NCBI GenBank assembly: GCA_019633425.1 | Contig: WSUB01000043.1 | Location: 186,001 to 250,000, forward strand | DNA from: Tulasnella sp. 424 | Lineage: Eukaryota > Basidiomycota > Agaricomycetes > Cantharellales > Tulasnellaceae | Direction: 5' to 3' | Length of the DNA stretch: 64,000 nucleotides | Shown here: in pieces, positions 54,768 to 64,000 of the stretch | Position numbering within the stretch: the stretch's first letter is position 1 | Layout of the letters: each line of letters starts with the position of its first letter | The notes under the pieces: model-generated | What the model saw: the letters and a program-made list of their open reading frames with translations, nothing else | What the model was told of the DNA's origin: nothing | The model's database searches: none | Position numbers and translations under genes: made by a program

Positions 54768-57100
54768 ATGGCTAAAAAGAAAGGAGGGCAGAAGAAGAGT
54801 ACCACCAATAACCCCCAGTGAGTCGGGCGCACCTGAGACTGCCCCTTGCCATGAGGAACCCTCCCTATTACACGGCTGCTGAGCACATACCAATCTACCT
54901 GCGCAAACCAAGAAGAAATCCACCGCCTAAACCACCTGCGGCAGCTCCCATTCCGTCTTCCTCAAATACCATGTCTGCCGAGCCGCGTGCCGCTTCGCCT
55001 CCAGCGTCAAATCCGCCGCCCCCAGCGTCCAACGGCGCCCCACCTTCACCGACAAAATCCAAGATGGAGACCTCCACGTCGTCAAATGGTGGGTCTTCGA
55101 GCCCGGAAAGACCAGCAGAACCAGTGGAGCTGCCCCCAGCGAACCCCCCAAGCAACGAGAACGGCCATCCGGAGCCGTCGTCGACCGACCCTGAGGCGCT
55201 AAAGGAGCAGGGTAACTTCTACTTCAAGGAGAAGGAGTACGACGTTGCTGTTGAATTGTACAGTCAGGCCATAAGTATGTGTCTAATTTCTTCATCTATT
55301 TCATTGTCAACGATGCTGATCGTCAGGAACCAGCCCAACGTCCTGATCCAACGTACTACGCCAATCGAGCTGCAGCTTATATAGCTCAGAAAAAATTCAA
55401 GCTCGCCCGGGACGACTGTCAAATCGCTGTCTCTCTGCAGAGCGATTCACCGTCTGCCAAGACTTTCGCTCGACTCGCTCGATGTCACTTGGGGCTGGGG
55501 GATGCTGACAGCGCGTTAGTTGCGGTGGACCAGGCGTTGAAGCTCGATCCGGGGAACGCGCAATGCTTGCAAACTCGCGCACAAGCGGACCACATCAAGA
55601 CCCATTTGGATCGATGTCAGCAATCTCGCCAGCAGAAGGACTGGGGTCAGGCGAGGTGGGCTCTGGAGAAGGCGATGCAAGCTTGTGAGGGAGATTATCC
55701 TGTGGAATGGAGAGTGTGGAAGGTGGAGATTGATATCGCAAAGAAGAACTGGGATGATGCTATAAGCTCAGCGGCGTAAGTTCGTTCCCTTGCGACTCTG
55801 GGGCGTCTTATATCTGATTTCATTGCTCTCGATGGGATGTAGTACAGCACTGCGGCTCGAAGCAAACTCGCCCGATGTCTTGACTATTCGCGGACTTGTT
55901 TTGTTCTTGACGAATCAGATTCCGGCTAGTATGGAACATCTAAAGACCGCGTTGCGGCTTGATCAGGAACATGACCGTGCACGACCTCTGTTACGACGCA
56001 TTCGAGAGGTAGAGAAGACTAAAGAGGAAGGAAACACGTTCTTTAAGGCAAGCCAGTTTGAAGCAGCTGTCGAGAAGTACACCGCCACCTTGGATTTGTG
56101 CGTGAAACCAGGTTCAGTTGCGTGTTACAGAGTTTGCTGACAGAGTTTTTTCTCGATAGGATCGGCAAGAACGAGGAAGAGGGCAACGGTGGCCAAATCC
56201 GTTCCATCCTGCTGTCTAACCGTGCCACTACCTTGCACAAGGTAAGCCGCAACCCTAATTTCGGACCGATCGTCCGGTATGCTCAAACTCCTTTTGTGTC
56301 TTTTTTCTTGCCCTTTGCCCGCTAGATGAAGAAGTACCGCGAGGCACTGAGTGACACGGAGGAAGCCATCGAACTCATGCCCACCTCGTTCAAAGCCATC
56401 CGGACGCAAGCACGGATAAGAATGGCCCTCGAGGATTACGAGGAGGCTGTGCGGGATTTCAACCGAGCCAAAGAGGCCTTGGGAGAAGATGGCCCTTCTG
56501 CTGATCGGAAGGCCTTGGACGACGAAATCAAGAAAGCCGAAGCTGCACTCAAGCGGAGCAAGACCAAGGATTACTACAAAATCTTGGGGTACGCTGGTTC
56601 TCCCGTCCCGCATTTGATTTTATTGGGTTATATGATCTCATATCGCTGTTTCTTTTGCACCAGCACCCATCGAGAAGCCACCGAAATTGAGATCAAGAAG
56701 GCTTACCGGAAGGAGAGCTTGATCCACCATCCGGACAAGGTGAGCATGCAACGGCACTTGGAGACGCCGTTCGGGGGTTTTATTGACCGATTCCAATTTT
56801 TTTGTTCGCATGTAGGGCGGAGACGAGGAGAAATTCAAGCTCGTGGTCGAGGCCCACTCGGTGCTATCTGACCCAGAACGCCGGGCACGGTACGACAGGG
56901 GTGAGGACGAGGATGGTAGCATGACTAGTGACGGGTTTGGCGGCGGCATGGGAGGGATGGATATCAACGATATCCTTGCTGCCATGCACGGAGGGCACTT
57001 CGGGGGAGGGTTCGGTGGAGGGTCCCGACGCGGGGGGCATCCATTTGGTGGTCCAGGGGGTGCAGGCGCAGGATTCGGTGGCCGTGGATTCCCCTTCTAG
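54768..57100 (+). CDS. DNAJC7-like co-chaperone: TPR repeats and J domain
   Basis: Hsp70/Hsp90 co-chaperone. The start MAKKKGGQKKSTTNNP precedes an intron that joins a Pro/Ser/Ala-rich segment. TPR motifs follow: ALKEQGNFYFKEKEYDVAVE; then, over introns, YYANRAAAYIAQKKFKLARD, LGDADSALVAVDQALKLDPG, a middle set (ISSAATALRLEANSPDVLTI), KEEGNTFFKASQFEAAVEKY and ALSDTEEAIELMPTSFKAIR. The J domain begins KDYYKILG and, after introns, reads IKKAYRKESLIHHPDK with the HPD motif, GGDEEKFKLVVEAHSVLSDP. A Gly/Phe-rich tail ends GFGGRGFPF. The domain order (TPRs then C-terminal J domain) is that of DNAJC7. It is single copy. It ends 275 bp before the Cdc4-like gene, in the same direction. Confidence 0.92.
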
Positions 57101-57375
57101 ATCTCTTGTCTGCACCTTTTTCGCATTCATCTTTGCATTGCAGTGTTTTTTTTTGCTTGTATATTTTGGTTTACAGTAATTGGTGGTATTTTTTTTCTGT
57201 TGCTGGACAGACGGTCTGTGGCAGAATTGTTGGTTCCTTTGTGTAGTCTGAGGTGGCGTGCAGAGGAGTCTTTTAGTCCCGCTAAACACCGGTCGACAAA
57301 GCTGACCCACCTCACCCTTCCACATCCTCACCCCCCCCCCCCTCCTCCTTCCTCCTCTCCTTACCTTACCCAACG

Positions 57376-60036
57376 ATGACCTCGTCCCAGCAGTCGACGC
57401 CAGCTTGGGAGCACATCAACCCACCCATGACTCCTTTGGAGATGCCATCGTCGCCGACGTCAGACATCCAAGACCCAGTTCATCCTGCCTTGGACATCAA
57501 CGTCGTGAACCCGTACACACCAGCACCCTCTCCTCAACCATTCATCACCCCTCCTGACGCGTCAGTCTCTCGCTCGCCGTACAGCAACAGTCCCTTCCTT
57601 CCAAAATCCCGTTCCCAATCGACGAATTCCGATGCTGACGACCAAGCCGAGCTGCTCCAATCCATGCAGTCCACCTTCGTCCGTCTCAGCTCCAACAACC
57701 GCAAACGCATCCTAGCCGACCTCTTAGCAGTATGCGACATCGAACACCTCGTATTCATCTCCAACGTCATTGCTCCGAGACTCAAGAGGGATTTCCTTCG
57801 AGAGCTCCCCGTCGAGATCGCACTGCACATCCTGACGTTTATCGACGACCCCCGCACCCTAGCTCGAGCTAGCTGCGTCAGCAGGTTCTGGAGGAACCTC
57901 CTTGCCGATGAATTTACGTGGAAAGTGATGTGTGTAAAGTACAGGTTCGAGAAAAGCATGTGGGAGGCTTACAGGAGTGCGATGGAGGGGAACATGTCAT
58001 GGGAGGCTCGGAAGGTTATGATGATTGCTCCGGCAGCTACGGATGCTCTCACAAGCGCGATGGAGGCCACAGCCATGGTCGACGATGCCAGGATGCACGT
58101 CGATGTAGATACAGAGGCCGGCGAACGAGCCATGTCCATCTCAGGGGGTTCCAATACAGACGGCGGGGATAATGAAAGCCGGGCCACCGTCAGTGCCTTC
58201 CAAACCTCCATGGTGTTTGGAGGCTCTCCGACCTTTGCAAGCTACAACCAGTCCAATGCGGGACCAAGTCGACCTCACCCCAGCCGTCCGGTCATCGATA
58301 CCCGCCGGGCCCTCATGGCGTCGGTCCGGGCCAACTCCCTTCGGCTTCCCAAGAAGCTCGAGGAACAGTTTTCATTCAAGAAGTATTTCAAACTCGCTTA
58401 CTTGACTGGTACGTCTCACCCACTCCTAAGCGGGCTCTCTTTTTTTTTTCAATTTACGTACCCTGACGCTTATCTGCACTTCTTTTTCGGTGCTCCTTTT
58501 ACGGCAGAGGCCAATTGGCGTCGTGGTGGTCGCGTCCTCAAATCGCACACAAGCGCTGATGATGGCGTCGTCACATCTGTCGCTATGAACGACGAATGGA
58601 TCGTGGCTGGTCTCGTCAACCATCGCATCCACGTATTCGCAGCCGACACTGGTGCCCACGTCCGAACTCTCGTTGGACACACTCAAGGCGTCTGGTGCCT
58701 GGTACTCGTCTCAAAAGGTGGATCACCTGCAGCCGCAACATACGCGAAAGAAGCCCCAAGATACCCCAGATCTCGAGGGAACGGCAGTGGAGGTGGCAGC
58801 TCATCAGCATTTGCATATGACGCTTCGATGAACGCTTTCGGCTTCACTTCGGGTCCCACTGCGCAAAATGCTAAGGACAGTGGACTTACGTCCTCCTCGG
58901 GTCACAGCATCTTCGAACATTCACCTCATGGCAGCAGCAGCAAGAACAACGCTGATGCGGCCCCCGAACCTGGAATTCAGCAGATGTTCGGAGCCCATTT
59001 GAAGCAGACTGACGTCTGTAACACGAGTGTTGGATGGGGTCAGTCGACGTCATTAGTAGTCTCTGGTGGATGCGATCGGGACTTGCGTGTTTGGGATGTT
59101 GCTACAGGGTAAGGGATTCTTTGTCCAGTCCTCCGCGGCCTTGACTAAGAAGATTTTTTGGTTCCAGGTATTGCCTGCATTCTTTGAAAGGTCACACCTC
59201 CACCATTCGCTGCCTAAAAGTCCTTGACGGACGACCGATCGCTGTTTCCGGCTCACGCGACTCAACATTACGTGTTTGGGACATCCAGAAGGGACGGTGC
59301 TTGCATCTCTTGTCAGGCCATACGAATAGCGTTCGATGCTTGGACGTTGCGGGTAACATCGCAGTCAGCGGAAGCTATGACTGCACTGCGAGGGTACGTC
59401 TTCGGCGCTTGCGACTCGACCAGAAAAGTTGACATATCTTTCTCTAGTTATGGAACGTGGACACGGGAGAGTGCTTGCGAGTATTCGAGGGTCACTACCA
59501 CCAAATCTACGCCGTAGCGTTCGATGGTATCCGGGTCGCAACCGGGAGTCTGGATTCCACCGTTCGAGTCTGGTCTCCAGAAACTGGGTAAGCAATTCGC
59601 GCGAGCACCGACGAAGATTGTCCTTAGTAATCCTGTGATTTGATTTTACAGCGTCTGCACAGCACTGCTGCAAGGGCACACTTCCCTCGTTGGCCAGTTG
59701 CAACTCAGTGGCGATACCCTCATTTCTGGGGGCTCTGATGGCCGCGTTATCATCTTCTCTCTCAAGAGCGCCGAGACCCGATTCAGGCTTTGCGCACATG
59801 ACAACAGCGTCACCTGCCTGCAGTTTGATGACCGATTCCTTATCACTGGTGGCAATGATGGGCACGTCAAACTGTTCGAAGTGGAGACGGGCACGCCGAT
59901 CAGAGAACTTACCGAACCTTGCGAGGCGGTTTGGAGGGTGGCATTTAAGAAAGATAAGTGCGTGATCATGTGCAAGAGAGGCGGTAAAACCGTCATGGAG
60001 ATCCTCAGCTTCCGGCCTCCTGAGGAGGCGCTGTGA
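57376..60036 (+). CDS. Cdc4/Fbw7-like F-box and WD40 protein
   Basis: Substrate receptor of an SCF ubiquitin ligase; Cdc4-type receptors recognise phosphorylated degrons of cell-cycle regulators. Residues 1-95 are Pro/Ser-rich and low complexity. About 100-137 form a helical dimerisation-like region (NNRKRILADLLAVCDIEHLV), and the F-box lies at 139-185 (DFLRELPVEIALHILTFIDD, CVSRFWRNLL). A linker with acidic and Ser-rich parts leads to WD40 repeats from about residue 350: LVGHTQGVWCL, VSGGCDRDLRVWDVATG, LKGHTSTIRCL, VSGSRDSTLRVWDI, LSGHTNSVRCLDV, VSGSYDCTARLWNV, FEGHYHQIYAV, TGSLDSTVRVW, LQGHTSLVGQL, and more to a stop at 60036. Introns include a 99-nt in-frame one (58409-58507) and short ones at 59109, 59394 and 59589. 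Both F-box and WD40 regions look intact. Unrelated to the F-box array. Confidence 0.92.
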
Positions 60037-60335
60037 GCACACGTTTGCGGAGATACCCCGTCGTTTTAAGATTCACTGCACATTTCTTCTTTCGTTTTTC
60101 GCTTTCCCGTCTTCGCTATCGCATTTCAAATATCCTGGCTTTGTTCTTGCATCTTTTTTCATCCTCTTGGTTTTTCGCTCATCATGCTATTTTGTCACTC
60201 CACTCATCGCCGCTACTGGTTTTTTTTTTTTTCGGATTTGGACTGCATAATACTTCGGAATCACTTTTTTTCAAAATAATTAGTCGTGTATTATATGACT
60301 GGTGTCATGTTACGAACGAGAGTGGGGTGTAATGA

Positions 60336-61287
60336 CTATTCATCCTCGGCGGCCAGCGCTGCTTCAGCAGCTGAGCGCTTCTCCTTACGCCTATCCTCGA
60401 CGAACTTGCGAAGTTCTTCGCGCCTTGCGACGCCGTGCTCCTCGCGTTCTCGTTGAGCCCCCTCAATCGAAGCAAGAGCCATCGCGTGGTGCTTCGAGGC
60501 TTGGGCTGCGGGAGAAAAGTAAATGAATTGGGCAACCCCGACCACGATAGCCTAGCGCCAGGGTGTGCATTCAGAACAGGCGGTTATGCGAACGATAGGA
60601 CCATGCTTACAACGGCAGCGAAGACCCAGTAAAACGTATCCTCTTCATGGAAGAGTTTCTCCGTTTTGCGCCCCTCAGACGCCGCTCCTGTAGGGCCAGC
60701 TTTCTTTGCCGTCGGGTTGAACTCGTGGTCGTACTGGTATTTGAAGCCACCCCATTCGTTCATCTGTCCCGTCCATGTCCGAGTGGAGCCGTCGGGTGCC
60801 TTTCGGGGTGCGTAGCGATACGCTGCTGAATAGGTGTGGCCTACAGGGCGGGCTGACGATCGCCTTGGATTTCGAAGGAAATTATACGCTTGTTGTATCC
60901 TCTGAAAGCGTTCGTGGGATATAGCCGGATCAAGGCCATGGCAAGAATCGGGATGGTGAACCTTCACAAGGTCATAATCTACGCGCGTACGAAGAGTAAC
61001 AAATCGGGGAGACGCGGGGTCAGCGGCCGCCGTGGCTCGATATCGATCATTCTAACAGGGCACTACTTACAGCGAGCTTTGATTGTCTGTTGGTCTGCAC
61101 CTAGAGGCAGGTGAAAGATCTGGTGCGGCGTTGGGTTTGCATGCTTCGGAAATGGGTAGAGGTTTTTCGAACTGGCAAGAGCTGGTGACGTTGAAAACCC
61201 CCTTGAACTAGATGCTCCATAGACGCTTCGAGACAGGTTAACGACCGCGTATCGAAAAATCCCGCCAGTATTGATTGGTTTGTGCAT
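60336..61287 (-). CDS. J-domain protein with mitochondrial presequence and membrane segment
   Basis: Three exons. The start is MHKPINTGGIFRYAVVNLSR, an amphipathic basic presequence-like N-terminus with FSTSPAL nearby, suggesting import into mitochondria. The J domain begins ANPTPHQIFHLPLGADQQTI and, after an intron (GTAAGT...GCGTAG), reads YYDLVKVHHPDSCHG with HPD and ERFQRIQQAYNFLRNP. Further on is a Tyr/Pro-rich middle (AAYRYAPRKAPDGSTRTW). A membrane helix is assembled across the last intron (FYWVFAAVAIVVGVAQFIYF), followed by a charged C-terminal tail rich in Arg/Glu. It is likely an inner-membrane-associated J protein. It converges with the Cdc4-like gene (299 bp between stops). Confidence 0.85.
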
Positions 61288-62145
61288 TTTGCAGAGGCTC
61301 GCCGGGAGCGGCGGTAAAGTGAGGGTGGTCGTTTGAATCGAACGGACCGGAACGTGAGAATCCCGAACACACAGGAAGCAGAAGTCCACTCAACTCGGGG
61401 AAAAGAGGTGTATCCGACAACCAGGGCGCGACCACTACACCATTATATGGCGTAATGTCGTTGTTCTTTTTAGGAGTCGTGATCCAGTTCCAGAGAAGTC
61501 CGACTCTTATATGGTATCCATGGAAGGCAGACACCTGCTCTGGGCGACCTCGTAAACTGCGCCTGGTGCGAAACCAGAGTGCGAATTACATAGAGAGCGG
61601 ACATGTTACGGCGACGATTGAATCTCCGCGTATATCACATCCAGCATACCTGCTGTTTGGGGAATCGGTGGGAGTGGATGTGCTACCAGCTTTCTCCAGA
61701 GACCTGGCGCGCTTCGCAAGTGAAAAGCAGTTGAACAGCTTGTCTACTGGGTAGCCACGATTGTGTATATCGCATTCCAGCCCTACCAGGTGTCAAAAAT
61801 TCTTCAACTTAATGGAAATAATAGGCGCGAAGAGTGCTGTGGACAGAGAGACCCCTATAGTCGTGTGAACACGGCGTCTTTCGCTCAACAGGTTTTCCGC
61901 GACGACAAGTTTCCCGGCCCGGCCATCTTTGCCATTCGGCCAAAGCCAAAGCCTTCACGCGAGTCTCGAGAACACGCCTGCGCCATAACTGCGCCGTGGC
62001 TTCCGATGAGTAGATAAGGACTGCGATCATAAACGCATCGCGGCATTCATGGCCGAGACGCTGAGCTAAACACCTGGTTTGCCTTCGATTTAAGCCATGC
62101 ACGAAGAAAATCTCTGACCAGTTGTCCTTTCCACAACTAACCTCG
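61288..62145. other. intergenic, no supported feature
   Basis: 858 bp between divergent starts. A 99-codon open frame at 61455-61754 exists but has no motif or splice support. A purine/pyrimidine bias or clear promoter element is not obvious. Confidence 0.4.
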
Positions 62146-64000
62146 ATGAAACTCCGTCAGACTTCCTTGTCATTCATACTAAGTAGCGCCTTAGTCGTTG
62201 GCAGTCCCTTAGGCCAAGGCGACTCTCCTTTGAACGGGGCACCAGCTTTTTGGTTGCCTAGCTCCCTAAGCTCATATGCTATGGACTGGCTTCGTGGCCT
62301 GACCTGGCTCTCGAAACCTGCGGCCGGTTCGAAGAATTATGGCTCGCTTCCAGCCTCTCGATTGGCTGAAACGGGTTGTAAGTCCGCTTCTTGCAGATGT
62401 CTTCCCCGCAACTGAGTGTTGAGATTAACGTCACCCCGTTAATCATACCAGTTAGAGTCTTAGAGCATCCCAACTTTCAGGGCTACAAGATCCGAGTCAA
62501 GTCGCCTCGCCTCTGCGACCCCGGGGTCAAGCAGTATTCCGGCTACCTCGACACTGAAGACGACAAGCATTTCTTTTTCTGGTTTGTCTTTGGTTTATGC
62601 TATGTTTGCTACGCATCTCTTGATTTTTGGTTGGATTACCAGGTTTTTTGAAAGTCGTCGAAACCCAGAAGAGGATCCGCTGGTGATGTGGCTGAATGGA
62701 GGTCAGATTATTTCGACTTGCTTAGGTCTGGTCTTCTTACTTCTCTCTTCTAAGGTCCCGGTTGTAGCTCGTCTACTGGTAAGAGTGGCATCTAGCATCA
62801 CAATGACAAACCTGCGGCGCGACGCTCAAGTTCGGTGGCAGGTCTTCTTATGGAACTGGGACCATGCAATGTGATCAATGATGGTCGCGAGGTAGCATAT
62901 AACAAATATGGGTGGAATGAATGTTAGCGCTGCTGTCCATTCTCATTCTTCTCCAGGACAGCCCTTGACTAAACTATCTCACCTGCTCAGACGCGAACAT
63001 GATTTTCCTGGACCAACGTTAGCTCCTTCATATATCACTCTGGTTACGCCACCTGCGAAACGACTAATTTCGTGCATCTTAGCCGTCAACGTCGGATTCT
63101 CGTATTCGAACAAGTCCGTTACTGACAGTCCAACTGCCGCCAAAGACGTCTACGCTTTCCTGCAACTTTTCTTTCAAGCATATCCAGAGTATGCGGCGAC
63201 GCCATTTTCAAGTCGGTGTTATTGATTGATACACAATATAGCGGCGTCCTCATCTTTTCCCTCATCCCCTCTAGTTGCGGCGGAATCATACGGTGGCATC
63301 TACGCCCCACACATTGCTACAGAGATCAACCGGAGAAATAAAGCTCTAGAAGGTCGTGCTCGACACAATAGTCTATCCGTTTCAAGCACCAGGCGAATCG
63401 AACTAGACACGGTTATGATCGGTAACGGTACATACGATCGACCTTCTATACGGGAGACGTTCTTGTTAACTGGCTGCGAAAGGTTTGACCGAACCATTAA
63501 CGCAATTGGGTGTTATTGCTATCAACGCTTGCCATGGTGAGAATGATATGCTAGACCTCTAAGACTTGCCTTCTGACGCGGCTGACTGCAATCAAGGTCC
63601 TTACCCTCTCTACGAGAATCCCAACGGCCCAGAGTGTCTCGATCTAGAAGCGAAAGGCGCAGAATGCCGTAGGCTCGTCCAGAAGTGCTATAATGTCGGA
63701 ACCAGCAGCGCCTGGTAAGTCCCGAATGTGCATAATATCACTCCACTACACTTTCGCTCATTATTCCGGTTTACCTCATGAGTGGCGGAGCACTGAACTG
63801 GTGTGACGATAATTTATTCTCGGTCCCGGAAGTGAGTATCGCTTATTCTTCATCCACGAGCGTGAGGCGACTGAGTAAGTTCCCTATCAGAAACTCGGCA
63901 TCAACCCCTACGACACTCGGACCAAATGCCTAAGCTCTCCGTTATGCTACCAAGAGGTAAAACCTCCTTCAGTCTTCTTCCGCTTTCGTTTGAATCTCGC
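62146..64000 (+). CDS. serine carboxypeptidase (S10 family), partial (3' end outside window)
   Basis: Secreted or vacuolar carboxypeptidase Y-like enzyme. The start [20 protein letters not shown] is a signal peptide. Exons then give [20 protein letters not shown] and [18 protein letters not shown], the standard S10 entrance. Spliced segments give [16 protein letters not shown], with the nucleophile serine in GPGCSS, then [14 protein letters not shown] and an exon ending in ANMIFLDQ; the next exon resumes [16 protein letters not shown] later exon reads [20 protein letters not shown]. Downstream are [20 protein letters not shown] and [13 protein letters not shown] near the right edge. The catalytic Asp and His lie beyond base 64000. 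Many small introns (about 45-90 nt). No frame break is seen in the part present. Confidence 0.9.

Noticed and set aside
61455..61754. 99-codon open frame between the J protein and carboxypeptidase
   Set aside because: No family resemblance, no splice partners; it lies in the shared upstream region of two divergent genes.
1..64000. CRISPR arrays, operons, insertion sequences
   Set aside because: None seen; intron-rich genes show this is eukaryotic nuclear DNA, and no transposase or reverse-transcriptase frame was recognised.

Overview
The window looks like nuclear DNA of a mushroom-forming basidiomycete (Agaricomycetes). Genes are dense and sit on both strands. They are broken by many short introns of about 45-80 nt with GTRNGT donors. 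Several families (expanded F-box proteins, an ArAE/FUSC-type transporter, R-type lectins, HNH_2-like proteins) are typical of that class. This is an inference from gene content; no species is claimed. Exon joins were worked out by hand from splice signals and conserved protein families, so internal boundaries are predictions.

Layout. 1-1533: an F-box/LRR-like gene (minus, cut by the left edge). 1.5-4.9 kb: gene-poor, with a 483-bp tandem repeat. 4.9-5.3 kb: a small spliced CRIPT homologue. 5.3-7.5 kb: gene-poor, with a ~200-bp dispersed repeat pair and a perfect inverted repeat. 7.5-11.9 kb: a large membrane transporter of the ArAE_2/FUSC type. 12.1-14.1 kb: phosphoglucomutase (minus). 14.8-16.5 kb: first member of an unrecognised three-copy family with a C-terminal membrane segment. 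16.7-25.7 kb: tandem array of four F-box genes, the last crossed by a 100-N gap. 25.9-27.9 kb: AP-3 adaptor mu subunit (minus). 28.2-28.3 kb: tRNA-Ile(AAU) with an intron. 30-32.9 kb: tandem pair of R-type (ricin-B-fold) lectins with duplicated promoters. 33.2-36.7 kb: ADIP/SSX2IP/Msd1-like coiled-coil protein. 37-40.9 kb: second and third members of the three-copy family, with an ADIP-gene relic between them. 41.2-42.6 kb: HNH-like protein. 42.8-44.7 kb: RING coiled-coil protein. 45-48.5 kb: two ubiquitin-like/WLM metalloprotease genes separated by relics of the M13-peptidase and RING genes. 48.8-52.1 kb: M13 (neprilysin-type) metallopeptidase. 52.3-53.5 kb: spliced orphan gene. 53.9-54.5 kb: cytidine deaminase. 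54.8-57.1 kb: DNAJC7-like TPR/J co-chaperone. 57.4-60 kb: Cdc4/Fbw7-like F-box/WD40 protein. 60.3-61.3 kb: mitochondrial J protein. 62.1 kb to the right edge: serine carboxypeptidase (S10), partial.

The strongest theme is repeated local tandem duplication: the F-box array, the lectin pair, the three-copy family with its ADIP relic, the RING-WLM-M13 block and the 483-bp repeat. Housekeeping genes (pgm, AP-3 mu, CRIPT, cytidine deaminase, DNAJC7, Cdc4-like) stand single among them. Several duplicates have lesions: one WLM copy has lost its catalytic glutamate, one F-box copy has a frameshifted first exon, and another has a frameshifted C-terminus. The window holds both protein-turnover genes (F-box, RING, UBL-WLM, peptidases) and possible defence or recognition genes (lectins), but nothing here shows that they form one system.
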